Shown: positions 1 through 8,478 of the stretch, piece after piece
Layout of the letters: each line of letters begins with the position of its first letter
Position numbering within the stretch: the first letter of the stretch is position 1
Origin: an uncultured Oscillospiraceae bacterium
Lineage (GTDB): Bacteria > Bacillota > Clostridia > Oscillospirales > Oscillospiraceae
Length of the DNA stretch: 64,000 bases
Assembly: GCA_934573935.1 (NCBI GenBank)
Contig: CAKTMO010000007.1
Span: 1 to 64,000, forward strand
Reading direction: 5' to 3'
Translations under genes and position numbers: made by a program
The notes under the pieces: generated by a model
Seen by the model: the letters and a program-made list of their open reading frames with translations, nothing else
The model's database searches: none
What the model was told of the DNA's origin: nothing

Positions 1-179
1 CCGGCAAAGCAGGCGTTTACCACGAAATCGCCGCAGCGGAAGCGGTAAGGATTTTTGATCTGGCGGATAAAGGCGGCGATGCGTTCTTCCTTGGGAAGAT
101 TTTTGTCAACAGATACTTCCCGGATGTCCACCAGTTCATCCGTGTGGATTTGGGTTTCGTTTGGCGTCGGCTGCATCAT
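1..179 (-). CDS. Small mobile-element protein, DUF6870-like (3' end outside window)
   Basis: The gene runs off the left edge; 59 codons are visible. The protein begins MMQPTPNETQIHTDELVDI and contains NPYRFRCGDFVVNACFA. I recall this as the kind of short protein found in integrative elements of Clostridia (DUF6870-like), of unknown function. An AGGAGA ribosome-binding site lies just upstream of the ATG at 179. It points away from the integrase remnant at 254-796, so both probably belong to the same degraded element. The family name is from memory and should be treated as tentative. Confidence 0.6.
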   Translation of the reverse strand, partial: MMQPTPNETQIHTDELVDIREVSVDKNLPKEERIAAFIRQIKNPYRFRCGDFVVNACFA

Positions 180-225
180 GGCGATCTCCTTTCTCGGTTT
201 GGTGGGTTTCCTCAAGGTCACATGA

Positions 226-255
226 ATGCGCTGACGGGCTTTCCCGTCAGCGCAT
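226..255. repeat. Perfect 13-bp inverted repeat at the truncation point of the integrase
   Basis: Arms at 226-238 and 243-255 (ATGCGCTGACGGG and its complement) enclose a 4-nt loop, CTTT. No T-run follows on either strand, so it is not a typical terminator. Recognisable integrase homology starts immediately after it. Confidence 0.8.
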
Positions 256-796
256 GGTACTGAAAGCGCCGAAAACGGAAAGCAGTATACGAAAGGTGTT
301 TCTGCCGAAAACCGTAGCACTGGCACTAGTGGAGGCAAAAAGGCGGCAGCAGGAGATAAAGGGAGTGTTGGATAGAGGCTATCAGGACTTCGATCTTGTC
401 ATTGCCCATGAGGACGGACGTCCCTACGAGGAAAGGCAGATCGCCTTTCTGCTCCGCAAGCTGACCGATGCCACAGGGTTGCCGCCGGTAGTCTTTCACA
501 GTCTGCGGCATTGCAGCGCTTCACTGAAGCTGCAGATCGGCGGTGGAAACATCAAGGCGGTGCAGGGCGATACCGGCCATGCCCAGTCCCGTATGGTGAC
601 CGATCTCTATGCCCATACCAACAACGAGGAGCGCCGCCGGTTGGCCGAGAAGGTGGAGATGGATTTCTTCCAGAAACGGGCTGATACGCCGCAGGAAAAG
701 CCACTGGATAATGCAGCGGAACAGGCATACCGTCTGCTGCAGGAAAATCCCGACATCGCCAAATTGATCATTGCGACACTGCAAAAACAGACATAG
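254..796 (+). pseudogene. 5'-truncated tyrosine recombinase (phage/ICE integrase)
   Basis: Only the C-terminal catalytic half remains. It contains the PKTESSIRKVFLP segment, the HSLRH box (H-x-x-R), the TGH motif and the nucleophile region DLYAHT. The N-terminal arm-binding and core-binding domains and the first catalytic arginine are missing. The open frame extends upstream to 161, but the residues before about 254 resemble nothing and lie antisense to the DUF6870-like gene. The ATG at 254 is only the first in-frame start within the homologous part. The remnant ends about 100 bp from the 3' end of tRNA-Thr, the classic position of an integrase beside its tRNA attachment site. It is inferred to be non-functional. 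Confidence 0.85.
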
Positions 797-814
797 CAAT
801 AGCTTGTTGGAAAA

Positions 815-835
815 TTTGTTGGAAAGTCCAACAAA
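815..835. repeat. Inverted repeat downstream of integrase remnant
   Basis: TTTGTTGGA (815-823) and TCCAACAAA (827-835) form a palindrome. It lies in a stretch with a repeated TGTTGGAAA, between the integrase stop and the tRNA terminator. It could be a recombinase arm site or a weak terminator; the sequence does not decide. Confidence 0.5.
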
Positions 836-857
836 ACTAAGAAACGATAAAATAAAG

Positions 858-890
858 CAAACCCTGTAACCGTTGTGGTTACAGGGTTTG
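858..890 (-). terminator. Intrinsic terminator of the tRNA-Asp/tRNA-Thr transcript
   Basis: Perfect 13-bp arms (858-870 and 878-890) around a 7-nt loop lie 3 bp beyond the CCA end of tRNA-Thr. On the minus strand they are followed by a T-rich stretch (841-857). Confidence 0.8.
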
Positions 891-892
891 TG

Positions 893-968
<76 letters not shown>

Positions 969-973
969 ATATA

Positions 974-1050
974 TGGCGACCAAGAAGGGGCTCGAACCCT
1001 CGACCTCCAGCGTGACAGGCTGGCGTTCTAACCAACTGAACTACTTGGCC
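974..1050 (-). tRNA. tRNA-Asp (anticodon GTC)
   Basis: A 77-nt cloverleaf with encoded CCA and discriminator G. The anticodon stem CCAGC/GCTGG closes the loop CTGTCAC, giving anticodon GTC for Asp. It is first in the two-tRNA transcript and lies downstream of a consensus promoter. Confidence 0.97.
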
Positions 1051-1088
1051 ATGTTGCGCTTTCGTTGTCGTCGAACTCAAGCTTGTAC

Positions 1089-1117
1089 ATTATAGCAAGC
1101 ATAAGAAGAAATGTCAA
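1089..1117 (-). promoter_or_regulatory. Consensus sigma-A promoter of the tRNA operon
   Basis: The -35 TTGACA (1112-1117) and -10 TATAAT (1089-1094) on the minus strand are separated by exactly 17 bp and lie about 39 bp upstream of tRNA-Asp. Confidence 0.93.
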
Positions 1118-1134
1118 CACCCAATTTCAAAAAT

Positions 1135-1209
1135 TTTTGACATTTTTTTGAAGTCCTAAATTACGCGATTTGACATGGATTTTACACGACCGCGCTTTTC
1201 CATTTTACA
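1135..1209 (+). promoter_or_regulatory. Phased Pho-box-like direct repeats upstream of pstS
   Basis: Four T-rich octamers of the form (A/T)TTT(G/T)ACA begin at 1135, 1168, 1179 and 1202. Their offsets are 33, 11 and 23 bp, close to multiples of a helical turn. PhoP/PhoB proteins bind direct repeats of such elements at 11-bp spacing, and the regulator is encoded in the same operon. A ten-base match, ATTTTACACG, occurs twice (1179 and 1202). No convincing -35 box is seen, as is usual for activator-dependent pst promoters. Confidence 0.65.
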
Positions 1210-1286
1210 CGCCCGCCGTAAGCTGATAGCTGTAAGGATGAGACATCCAAAACCATCAGATACCAAATGAAAAGGAGATATACATT

Positions 1287-2138
1287 ATGAAAAAGTTCAT
1301 TGCCCTTGCGCTGGCGCTGGTGATGGCCCTGAGCCTGGTGGCCTGCGGCGGCAGCAACAACGACAACACCACCCCCGACGACAACAGCGGCGACGCCGCC
1401 GTCACCGGCACCGTGTCCACCGACGGCTCCACCTCTATGGAGAAGGTCATCGGCGCGCTGGGCGAGTCCTTCATGGCCGCCAATGCCGGTACTACCGTGG
1501 GCTATAATCCCACCGGCTCCGGCGCAGGCATCACCGCCGTCAGTGAAGGCCGCTGCGACATCGGTTTGTCCAGCCGTGCCCTGAAGGACGACGAAAAGTC
1601 CTCCGGCCTGAAGGAGACCGTGCTGGCCTATGACGGCATCGCCATCATCGTCCACCCCGACAACCCTGTGTCCGACCTGACCGTGGAGCAGATTGCCGAC
1701 ATCTACACCGGCAAGATCACCAACTGGAAGGATGTGGGCGGCAATGATGCGGAGATCGTCCTCATCGGCCGCGAAGCCGGCAGCGGCACCCGCGATGGCT
1801 TTGAGTCCATCACCGGCACGCAGGAGGCCTGCCAGTACCGTCAGGAGCTGACCTCCACCGGCGACGTGATCACCGCCGTCAGCCAGAACCCCGACGCCAT
1901 CGGCTATGCCTCTCTGGCCGCTGTCAAGGACAGCGTCAAGGCCCTGAGCGTGGGCGGCGTAGCCCCCAGTGAGGCCACCGTCAAGGACGGCAGCTACACG
2001 GTGCAGCGTCCCTTCGTGCTGGTGACCAAGGAAGGCGTGACCCTCTCTCCCGTGGCGCAGGCGTTCTTCGACTACGCGACCTCCGCTGACGCGGCGTCCA
2101 TCATCTCCGCCGCCGGCGCAGTGTCTGCCAACGGCTAA
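1287..2138 (+). CDS. pstS: Phosphate ABC transporter, substrate-binding lipoprotein
   Basis: A 283-residue lipoprotein that captures inorganic phosphate outside the membrane for PstCAB. The signal peptide ends in the lipobox LVAC with Cys20 as lipidation site, followed by a short Asn/Asp-rich linker. The phosphate-binding motifs are DGSTSMEKV near residue 46, the TGSGAG segment and GREAGSGTRDGFE. ATG 1287 has an AAGGAG site. It is the first gene of pstSCAB-phoU-phoPR and lies behind Pho-box-like repeats, so induction by phosphate starvation is expected. Confidence 0.95.
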   Translation: MKKFIALALALVMALSLVACGGSNNDNTTPDDNSGDAAVTGTVSTDGSTSMEKVIGALGESFMAANAGTTVGYNPTGSGAGITAVSEGRCDIGLSSRALKDDEKSSGLKETVLAYDGIAIIVHPDNPVSDLTVEQIADIYTGKITNWKDVGGNDAEIVLIGREAGSGTRDGFESITGTQEACQYRQELTSTGDVITAVSQNPDAIGYASLAAVKDSVKALSVGGVAPSEATVKDGSYTVQRPFVLVTKEGVTLSPVAQAFFDYATSADAASIISAAGAVSANG

Positions 2139-2203
2139 CAACATACGGCGAAGGGCGGCATCCTGCAGGGGTGCCGCCCCACAGCCGCAGAAAGGAGTGG
2201 CGT

Positions 2204-3076
2204 ATGAGACATGACAAACGGCTGCTGGAGACTGTCATCCACGGCATTTTCCTCGTTCTGGGACTGGTCACCGTGGGCTGTGTGCTGCTGATCACCATCT
2301 ATCTGGTGATCTCCGGTATTCCGGCTATCCGGCAGATCGGTCTTGTGGACTTTCTGTTCGGGCCGGCGTGGGATTCCACGGCATCGGAGCCGAAATACGG
2401 CATCCTGCCCTTTATCCTCACCAGCGTTTACGGCACGGCGGGCGCGATCCTGCTGGGCGTGCCGGTGGGCTTTTTCACAGCGGTGTATCTGGCCAAGGCC
2501 GCGCCAAAACGCATGAAGGAGGTCGTCTCCTCGGCAGTGAGCCTGCTGGCGGGCATCCCCTCGGTGGTATACGGCCTGGTGGGTATGCTGGTGCTGGTGC
2601 CGGGCATCCGGAAGCTTTTTCATATTCCCGACGGCTCCGGTCTGCTGGCGGCCATCATCGTGCTGGCGGTCATGATCCTGCCCTCCATCATCAAGGTGTC
2701 CATGACGGCGCTGGAGGCGGTACCCCGTGAGTACGAGGATGCCTCGCTGGCGCTGGGCGCCACGCCGGTGGAGACCTGGTTCCGCGTCTCCGTTCCCGCC
2801 GCCAAGAGCGGGATCGCTGCGGCGGTGGTGCTGGGCGTAGGCCGCGCCATCGGCGAGGCCATGGCGGTCATCATGGTGTCCGGCAACGTCCCCAACATGC
2901 CCAGCCTGTTCCAGAGCGTCCGTTTCCTGACCACCGCCGTGGCCAGCGAGATGGCCTATGCCGGACAGGGCCTGCAGCGGCAGGCACTGTTCTCTATCGC
3001 GCTGGTGCTGTTTTTATTCATCATGCTCATCAACGCCGCGCTGAACTTCTTCCTCAAGCGCAGTAAGGAGGGATAA
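2204..3076 (+). CDS. pstC: Phosphate ABC transporter permease PstC
   Basis: A 290-residue polytopic inner-membrane permease with about six membrane segments and the binding-protein-dependent transport signature (EAVPREYEDASLALGA followed by the GRAIGEAMAV segment). I chose ATG 2204 over an upstream in-frame start at 2171 because an AGGAG site sits 6 bp before it. PstC pairs with PstA to form the phosphate channel. It lies 65 bp after pstS and 3 bp before pstA. Confidence 0.94.
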   Translation: MRHDKRLLETVIHGIFLVLGLVTVGCVLLITIYLVISGIPAIRQIGLVDFLFGPAWDSTASEPKYGILPFILTSVYGTAGAILLGVPVGFFTAVYLAKAAPKRMKEVVSSAVSLLAGIPSVVYGLVGMLVLVPGIRKLFHIPDGSGLLAAIIVLAVMILPSIIKVSMTALEAVPREYEDASLALGATPVETWFRVSVPAAKSGIAAAVVLGVGRAIGEAMAVIMVSGNVPNMPSLFQSVRFLTTAVASEMAYAGQGLQRQALFSIALVLFLFIMLINAALNFFLKRSKEG

Positions 3077-3079
3077 GCC

Positions 3080-3940
3080 ATGGAAAACAATATCTCCCGC
3101 CGCCGGAAGGCTTATGGCGGCGTTATGCGGGCGCTGATGAGCGTCAGCGTCGGGCTTACCTGCGCGCTGGTGCTGTTTATGATCGGCTACGTGCTCTATA
3201 AGGGCGTACCCCACCTGAACTGGCAGCTGCTCAGCACCAAGCCCAGCTATCTGAGCGGCACCATCGGTATCCTGCCGGATATCCTCAACACGGTGTATAT
3301 CGTGCTGGCGGCGCTGGTGATCGTGCTGCCGCTGGGCGTGGGGGCGGCGGTATATCTGACGGAGTATGCCGCCAACAAAAAGCTGGTGGCGGCCATCGAA
3401 TACGCCGCCGAGACCCTGTCCGGCATTCCCTCCATCATCTATGGTCTGGTGGGCATGATGTTCTTCTGCCAGTTTCTGGGGATGCAGACGTCCCTGCTGG
3501 CGGGCGCACTGACGCTGGTGATCATGAACCTGCCCACCATCTTGCGTACCACCCAGGAGAGCCTGAAGACCGTGCCCCAGAGCTACCGCGAGGGCGCGTT
3601 CGGTCTGGGGGCAGGGAAGTGGCGTGTCATCCGCACCGTGGTGCTGCCCGGCTGCGTGGACGGCGTTATCACCGGCTGCATTCTGGCGGTGGGCCGAATT
3701 CTGGGCGAGACGGCGGCGCTGCTGTATACGGCGGGCTTCGCCCACAATCTCTACAACCTGAAGGATGGCCTGGAAAACGCAGGCGCTACCCTTTCCGTGG
3801 CCCTATACGTCTACGCCAAGGAGCAGGGCGAATTTGACGTGGCCTTCGCCATCGCCGCCATTCTGATGGTGCTGGCGCTGGTCATCGACCTGTCCGCCGC
3901 GCTGGTGGGCAAATACTTCCAAAGGAGGAGAAGCATATGA
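3080..3940 (+). CDS. pstA: Phosphate ABC transporter permease PstA
   Basis: A 286-residue permease with six predicted membrane helices. It has the ABC-permease coupling loop ([21 protein letters not shown], then [15 protein letters not shown]). It forms the second half of the phosphate channel. It starts 3 bp after pstC and overlaps the start of pstB by 4 bp, which points to translational coupling. Confidence 0.94.
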   Translation: MENNISRRRKAYGGVMRALMSVSVGLTCALVLFMIGYVLYKGVPHLNWQLLSTKPSYLSGTIGILPDILNTVYIVLAALVIVLPLGVGAAVYLTEYAANKKLVAAIEYAAETLSGIPSIIYGLVGMMFFCQFLGMQTSLLAGALTLVIMNLPTILRTTQESLKTVPQSYREGAFGLGAGKWRVIRTVVLPGCVDGVITGCILAVGRILGETAALLYTAGFAHNLYNLKDGLENAGATLSVALYVYAKEQGEFDVAFAIAAILMVLALVIDLSAALVGKYFQRRRSI

Positions 3941-4692
3941 GCGACATTATGACCGTTGACGATCTGTGTCTCTGGTACGGCCAGACCCAGGCGCTGAAAA
4001 ACGTGAATATCACCATTCCGGAGAACAGCATCACCGCTCTTATCGGCCCGTCCGGCTGCGGAAAATCCACCTTTCTTAAGACGCTGAACCGGATGAACGA
4101 TCTGGTCCCCAACGTGCGCGTCACCGGAAAGGTCTGCTATCAGGGACAGGATATTTTCGCTTCTGCGGTGGATGTGAACCATCTGCGCAAGGAGATCGGC
4201 ATGGTGTTTCAAAAGCCCAATCCGTTCCCCATGAGTATCTATGACAACGTGGCCTACGGCCCACGCACCCATGGCATCACGGCCCGTCCGAAGCTGGACG
4301 ATATCGTGGAGCGCGCCCTGCGGGGCGCGGCCATCTGGGACGAGGTGAAGGACCGGCTGAAAAAGTCGGCCCTGGGTCTGTCCGGCGGCCAGCAGCAGCG
4401 CCTGTGCATCGCCCGTGCCCTGGCGGTGGAGCCGAAGGTGCTGCTGATGGACGAGCCTACCAGCGCCCTGGATCCAATTTCCACTTCCCGCATAGAAGAG
4501 CTTGCCACAGAGTTGAAAGACAGGTATACTATAGTTATCGTGACCCACAACATGCAGCAGGCTGCCCGTATCTCTGACCGTACCGCCTTCTTCCTGCTGG
4601 GCGAGCTGGTGGAGTGCGGCGATACGGGGCAGATGTTCGCCCAGCCGACGGACCGGCGAACGGAGGACTACATCACGGGGAGGTTTGGATAA
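3937..4692 (+). CDS. pstB: Phosphate ABC transporter ATPase PstB
   Basis: A 251-residue ATPase that powers phosphate import. Walker A is GPSGCGKS (residues 37-44), the signature is LSGGQQQR, Walker B runs into DEPTSALDP, and the switch histidine lies in VTHNMQQA. The [16 protein letters not shown] segment is typical of PstB. The length matches the family. It overlaps pstA by 4 bp, and its stop overlaps the phoU start (TAATG). Confidence 0.96.
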   Translation: MSDIMTVDDLCLWYGQTQALKNVNITIPENSITALIGPSGCGKSTFLKTLNRMNDLVPNVRVTGKVCYQGQDIFASAVDVNHLRKEIGMVFQKPNPFPMSIYDNVAYGPRTHGITARPKLDDIVERALRGAAIWDEVKDRLKKSALGLSGGQQQRLCIARALAVEPKVLLMDEPTSALDPISTSRIEELATELKDRYTIVIVTHNMQQAARISDRTAFFLLGELVECGDTGQMFAQPTDRRTEDYITGRFG

Positions 4693-5366
4693 TGAGAAGT
4701 CATTTTGATGAGCAGCTGGCGCTGCTGAATCGGGAGCTGATCGAAATGGGCGCCCTGTGCGAAGAGGTTATCGCTGCCGCGGCCAAGGCGCTGATGGAGG
4801 GTGACACGGCACTGGCGGCTCAGGTGAAGCCCCGTGCCGCCGGTATCGACCAGAAGGAGCGGGACATCGAATCCTTGTGCCTGAAGCTTTTGCTGCAGCA
4901 GCAGCCGGTGGCCCGCGATCTGCGGCAGATCTCCGCCGCGCTGAAGATGGTCACCGACATGGAGCGCATCGGCGACCAGGCCGAGGACATCGCCGAGATC
5001 ATCGGCTTTCTCAACGGCCGCTCCGGCGAGGAGTGCGCCTTTGTGGGCCACATGGCCCGCGCCGCCATCTCCATGGTCACCGGCAGCGTGGACGCCTATG
5101 TGCGGCGTGATGTGACGCTGGCCCGCCAGGTGATCCAGCGGGATGATATCGTGGACGAGGACTTCCGCAAGGTCAAGGCCACCCTGATCGACTGGATCGC
5201 CCGCCGTCCGGATGACGGCGAGTACGCCCTGGACCTGCTGATGATCGCCAAGTATTTCGAGCGCATCGGTGACCATGCCACCAACATTGCCGGTTGGGTG
5301 GTGTTTGCCGTCACCGGCACCCATGACGGAGAGGAGAACGGACATGATCTGGTGTGTGGAGGATGA
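4692..5366 (+). CDS. phoU: Phosphate-specific transport accessory protein PhoU
   Basis: A 224-residue all-helical protein with two PhoU repeats, each carrying the acidic metal-binding signature (DMERIGDQAEDIAE and YFERIGDHATNIAG). PhoU links Pst transport activity to the PhoR kinase and represses the regulon when phosphate is ample. The start at 4692 overlaps the pstB stop; a longer in-frame reading from 4614 lies inside pstB and is rejected. The 3' end overlaps the start of the response regulator by 23 bp. Confidence 0.94.
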   Translation: MRSHFDEQLALLNRELIEMGALCEEVIAAAAKALMEGDTALAAQVKPRAAGIDQKERDIESLCLKLLLQQQPVARDLRQISAALKMVTDMERIGDQAEDIAEIIGFLNGRSGEECAFVGHMARAAISMVTGSVDAYVRRDVTLARQVIQRDDIVDEDFRKVKATLIDWIARRPDDGEYALDLLMIAKYFERIGDHATNIAGWVVFAVTGTHDGEENGHDLVCGG

Positions 5367-6018
5367 CAGCGGCATCCGCGAGATCGAGGTATACACCCTG
5401 AATTCCACTGGCTTTCAGGCCCGCGGCTTTGCCGACGGCGCTTCCTTTCGCGAGGCGCTGGAGACCGAGACGCCGGAGCTGGTGCTGTTGGATGTGATGC
5501 TGCCCGGCGAGGACGGCGTGTCGCTGCTGCGCTATCTGCGCCAGACGCCCCAGACCCGCGATGTGCCGGTGATCATGGCAACGGCCAAGGGCATGGAATA
5601 TGACAAGATCCAAAGCCTGGACATGGGGGCCGACGACTATCTGGTGAAGCCCTTCGGAATGATGGAGATGGTCTCACGGGTCAAGGCGGTGCTGCGGCGC
5701 TGCGCGCCCGCCCGCCAGAGCCGCCTGCTGTCCGGCGGCGGCGTCACGCTGGATCCGGAGGGCCATACCGTTACGGCGGAGGGCCAGCGGGTGACGCTGA
5801 CCTATAAAGAGTTTGAGCTGCTGCGGCTGTTCCTGGCCCACCCAGGCATGGCCTTTACACGGGATCAGCTGTTCAACGACGTGTGGGGCGCGGATTATGT
5901 GGGCGAGAGCCGCACGGTGGATATGCACATCCGCACTCTGCGCCAAAAACTGGGTCCCTGCGGCGACCGTATTGAGACCGTGCGGGGCGTGGGCTATCGA
6001 TGGGAGGCGCGGCCATGA
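5344..6018 (+). CDS. phoP: OmpR-family response regulator of the phosphate regulon
   Basis: A 224-residue two-domain regulator. The receiver domain has acidic residues Asp7/Asp8, phospho-acceptor Asp50 in LLDVMLPGEDG and the VKPF lysine. The C-terminal winged helix has the OmpR-type ending RTVDMHIRTLRQKLG...VRGVGYRWE. ATG 5344 is preceded by GGAGAACGG. It overlaps phoU by 23 bp and phoR by 4 bp. The role (PhoP/PhoB) is inferred from its place inside the pst operon, and the likely targets are the repeats at 1135-1209. Confidence 0.88.
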   Translation: MIWCVEDDSGIREIEVYTLNSTGFQARGFADGASFREALETETPELVLLDVMLPGEDGVSLLRYLRQTPQTRDVPVIMATAKGMEYDKIQSLDMGADDYLVKPFGMMEMVSRVKAVLRRCAPARQSRLLSGGGVTLDPEGHTVTAEGQRVTLTYKEFELLRLFLAHPGMAFTRDQLFNDVWGADYVGESRTVDMHIRTLRQKLGPCGDRIETVRGVGYRWEARP

Positions 6019-7685
6019 CAAAACGAATTTTCCGCTCGATGATCCTGACCGCCGGCGCGGTGCTGCTGGCGGGCATTGTGATCATCATGGGATTTTTGTA
6101 TGAATACTTCTGCGGTGTGCAGGAGCAGCAGCTGAAGGACGAGCTGAGCCTTGCCGCCGCCGCCATGGAGCAGGGGGAGGGGGAGGCCTATCTCCGCTCC
6201 CTGACCTCTGACCGCTACCGCCTGACCTGGGTGGCGGCGGACGGCACCGTGCGCTACGACACCTGCACCGATGCCGAGACCATGGAGAACCACGCCCAGC
6301 GTCAGGAGATCCAGCAGGCGCTGCTGGCAGGACAGGGGGAGAGCAGCCGCTACTCCGCCACGCTGCTGGAAAAGACGCTCTATCAGGCGCGGCGGCTCAG
6401 CGACGGTACGGTGCTGCGTATCTCCATCAGCCGCGCCACGGCGGGCGTACTGGTGTTGGGCATGCTGCAGCCCTTTTTGATCGTGCTGGCGCTGGCGCTG
6501 GCATTGTCGGCGCTGCTGGCGCGGCGGCTGGCCCGCCACATCGTGGCCCCGCTGAATCAATTGGATCTGGAGCATCCGCTGGATAACGATACCTATGAAG
6601 AACTTTCGCCCCTGCTGGGCCGCATCAACCAGCAGCGCCGTCAGATCGACCGGCAGGTGCAGGAGCTGCAGCGCAAGCGGGATGAGTTTGCCCAGGTCAC
6701 CGGCAGCATGCAGGAGGGCCTGGTGCTGCTGAACGAGAAAAGCGAGATCCTCAGCATCAATCCGGCGGCATGCACCCTGTTTCAGACGGACGCCGCCTGC
6801 GTGGGGCAGGATTTCCTGACCATCGAGCGGGACGGACAGGTGAGCCGCGCCTTGCATCAGGCCATGGCGGAGGGCCACAGTGAGATCCACACCTGCCGCG
6901 AGGGGCGGGAGTATCAGATGGATATCAGCCGTATCCAGTCCAACGGCTCCGTCACCGGCGCGGTGGTGGTGGCCTTTGACGTGACGGAGCAGGCTCTGGC
7001 CCAGCGCAACCGCCGCGAGTTCACCGCCAACGTGTCCCATGAGCTGAAGACCCCGCTGCAATCCATCATGGGCAGCGCGGAGCTGCTGCAGAACGGCCTG
7101 GTGAAGCCGGAGGATCAGGCGGCCTTTGTGGCCCGCATCCACGACGAGGCGGCCCGCCTGGTGACGCTGATCGAGGATATCATCCGCCTGTCCCAGCTGG
7201 ACGAGGGTGTGTCTCTGCCGGCCGAAAGCGTGGCGCTGCTGCCGCTGGCCCAGGAGACTGTCCGTGGCCTCCACGATGCGGCGGAGGCCAAAAACGTGAC
7301 CATGACCGTCACCGGCGAGGACATCACCGTGCAGGCGGCCCGCCGCCTGCTGTCGGAGGTGCTGTACAACCTTTGCGACAACGCCATCAAATACAATGTC
7401 ACCGGCGGCAGCGTTACGGTGGAGGTAAGCCGCTGCGGCGACAGCGCCATGCTGACCGTGGCCGATACCGGCATCGGCATTCCGCCGGAGCACCAGAGCC
7501 GCGTGTTCGAGCGGTTCTACCGTGTGGACAAGAGCCACTCCCGGCAGAGCGGCGGCACCGGACTGGGCCTGTCCATCGTCAAGCACGCCGTCAGCGATCT
7601 GGGCGGCGGGATCCATCTGGAGAGTACGCCGGGGCAGGGGACGGCGATCCGCGTGACCGTGCCTCTTGCGCCGCCTGCCAGATAA
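6015..7685 (+). CDS. phoR: Phosphate-sensing histidine kinase
   Basis: A 556-residue membrane kinase. It has an N-terminal helix (about residues 8-30), an extracytoplasmic sensor of roughly 120 residues and a second helix near 140-165. A PAS-like segment follows, then the dimerisation domain with phospho-acceptor His342 in VSHELKTP and an HATPase domain (NLCDNAIKYN, DTGIGIPPEH, GGTGLGLSIVKH). ATG 6015 overlaps the regulator stop as ATGA. Being the last gene of pstSCAB-phoU-phoPR suggests it signals phosphate status to the upstream regulator. A strong terminator follows 3 bp after the stop. Confidence 0.88.
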   Translation: MTKRIFRSMILTAGAVLLAGIVIIMGFLYEYFCGVQEQQLKDELSLAAAAMEQGEGEAYLRSLTSDRYRLTWVAADGTVRYDTCTDAETMENHAQRQEIQQALLAGQGESSRYSATLLEKTLYQARRLSDGTVLRISISRATAGVLVLGMLQPFLIVLALALALSALLARRLARHIVAPLNQLDLEHPLDNDTYEELSPLLGRINQQRRQIDRQVQELQRKRDEFAQVTGSMQEGLVLLNEKSEILSINPAACTLFQTDAACVGQDFLTIERDGQVSRALHQAMAEGHSEIHTCREGREYQMDISRIQSNGSVTGAVVVAFDVTEQALAQRNRREFTANVSHELKTPLQSIMGSAELLQNGLVKPEDQAAFVARIHDEAARLVTLIEDIIRLSQLDEGVSLPAESVALLPLAQETVRGLHDAAEAKNVTMTVTGEDITVQAARRLLSEVLYNLCDNAIKYNVTGGSVTVEVSRCGDSAMLTVADTGIGIPPEHQSRVFERFYRVDKSHSRQSGGTGLGLSIVKHAVSDLGGGIHLESTPGQGTAIRVTVPLAPPAR

Positions 7686-7688
7686 AAA

Positions 7689-7730
7689 CGCAAAAAAATG
7701 ACTTCCCCAAAGGGAAGTCATTTTTTTGCG
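7689..7730. terminator. Bidirectional intrinsic terminator, phoR / rpsU
   Basis: Perfect 19-bp arms (7689-7707 and 7712-7730) with a 4-nt loop. The stem contains A-run and T-run flanks, so it can stop both the phoR transcript and the convergent rpsU transcript. Confidence 0.93.
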
Positions 7731-7734
7731 TTCA

Positions 7735-7920
7735 TTAATAGTAGCGCTTGTTGCGGTTCTTGCGGGCAGCCTCGGACTTCTTGCGGCGCTTGACGCTGGG
7801 GCTTTCATAGCACTCTCTGCGACGCACCTCGGCAACGATACCGGCCTTAGCGCAGCTTCTCTTGAAGCGCTTCAGGGCGCTATCCAGAGATTCGCCTTCC
7901 TTGACATGAATTTCGGACAT
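7735..7920 (-). CDS. rpsU: 30S ribosomal protein S21
   Basis: A 61-residue, very basic protein beginning [20 protein letters not shown] and ending in an Arg/Lys-rich tail with NRNKRYY, as in bacterial S21. It sits on the small ribosomal subunit near the 16S rRNA 3' end and aids initiation. It has its own promoter about 80 bp upstream and shares its terminator with phoR. Confidence 0.96.
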   Translation of the reverse strand: MSEIHVKEGESLDSALKRFKRSCAKAGIVAEVRRRECYESPSVKRRKKSEAARKNRNKRYY

Positions 7921-8001
7921 CTATTTTTCCCTCCCTCCGATGCACCCGGCTCGATCCAGGGCGCTCTTTAAGAGTCATTCAGACATGACTTAACGAATGA
8001 T

Positions 8002-8030
8002 ATTATACTGACTCAGGGGTATCTTGTCAA
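8002..8030 (-). promoter_or_regulatory. Sigma-A promoter of rpsU
   Basis: TTGACA (8025-8030) and TATAAT (8002-8007) on the minus strand are separated by 17 bp, a perfect consensus, giving a 5' leader of about 75 nt. Confidence 0.92.
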
Positions 8031-8040
8031 GATATTTTTC

Positions 8041-8352
8041 ACAAATTCCCATAAAAGGTCGAAAAGGAGAGAACGCAGAACCGAAACGCAGACCCGCCGT
8101 AAGACCTTGCGGCGGGAAAATGTGTCGCAGTGAGGGACGGTGAATAATTGTCAATATTTCGTTGTAAAAAATGAATAAATATTCCTAATACGCAATTTCA
8201 TTCAAATATATGTGAATGGAAATTTAGCCTAAAAAAATTTTGAAAATGCAAAATATTGTTAGATATACTTACAAATTCATAGTCAAACTCGCCTAAAAAC
8301 GTTAATAAATTTTAGTAATTTGGAGAAAAATATAAAATATTACATAATTTGA
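8041..8352. other. AT-rich intergenic stretch, no gene seen
   Basis: The region starts with an imperfect hairpin at about 8092-8117 (CCCGCCGTAAG/CTTGCGGCGGG). It then turns strikingly A/T-rich from about 8150 to 8400, with many AAATATT-like words and GCCTAAAAA present twice (8228 and 8291). No open frame with a ribosome-binding site is visible. It probably carries upstream control sites for the ABC island and marks its left boundary. Confidence 0.6.
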
Positions 8353-8381
8353 TTGACAGATAACTTTTTGTAGTGTATTTT
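8353..8381 (+). promoter_or_regulatory. Promoter of the peptide-transport island
   Basis: TTGACA (8353-8358) and TATTTT (8376-8381) at 17-bp spacing. The leader of about 90 nt contains a small AAAATGC/GCATTTT hairpin before the first permease gene. Confidence 0.7.
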
Positions 8382-8478
8382 TATTTATAACAGATTTAAA
8401 AATGCACAGGGCATTTTAGACAGTACAGAAAAACAGCGATAGCAGCATACGAAAAGATTTGCCAGGGAGGATACGGAA

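Noticed and set aside
161..253. Upstream 31 codons of the integrase-like frame as true N-terminus
   Set aside because: They are antisense to the start of a real minus-strand gene, cross a perfect palindrome and match nothing in tyrosine recombinases.
1182..2144. Long minus-strand frame opposite pstS (320 codons)
   Set aside because: It mirrors pstS codon bias, has a His/Gly/Val-rich composition typical of antisense frames in GC-rich genes, and lacks a ribosome-binding site.
5994..7835. 613-codon minus-strand frame opposite phoR
   Set aside because: Antisense shadow of a clear histidine kinase. It also runs through the terminator at 7689-7730.
7726..7971. Plus-strand 81-codon frame over rpsU
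   Set aside because: Antisense to the well-defined S21 gene, with no ribosome-binding site.
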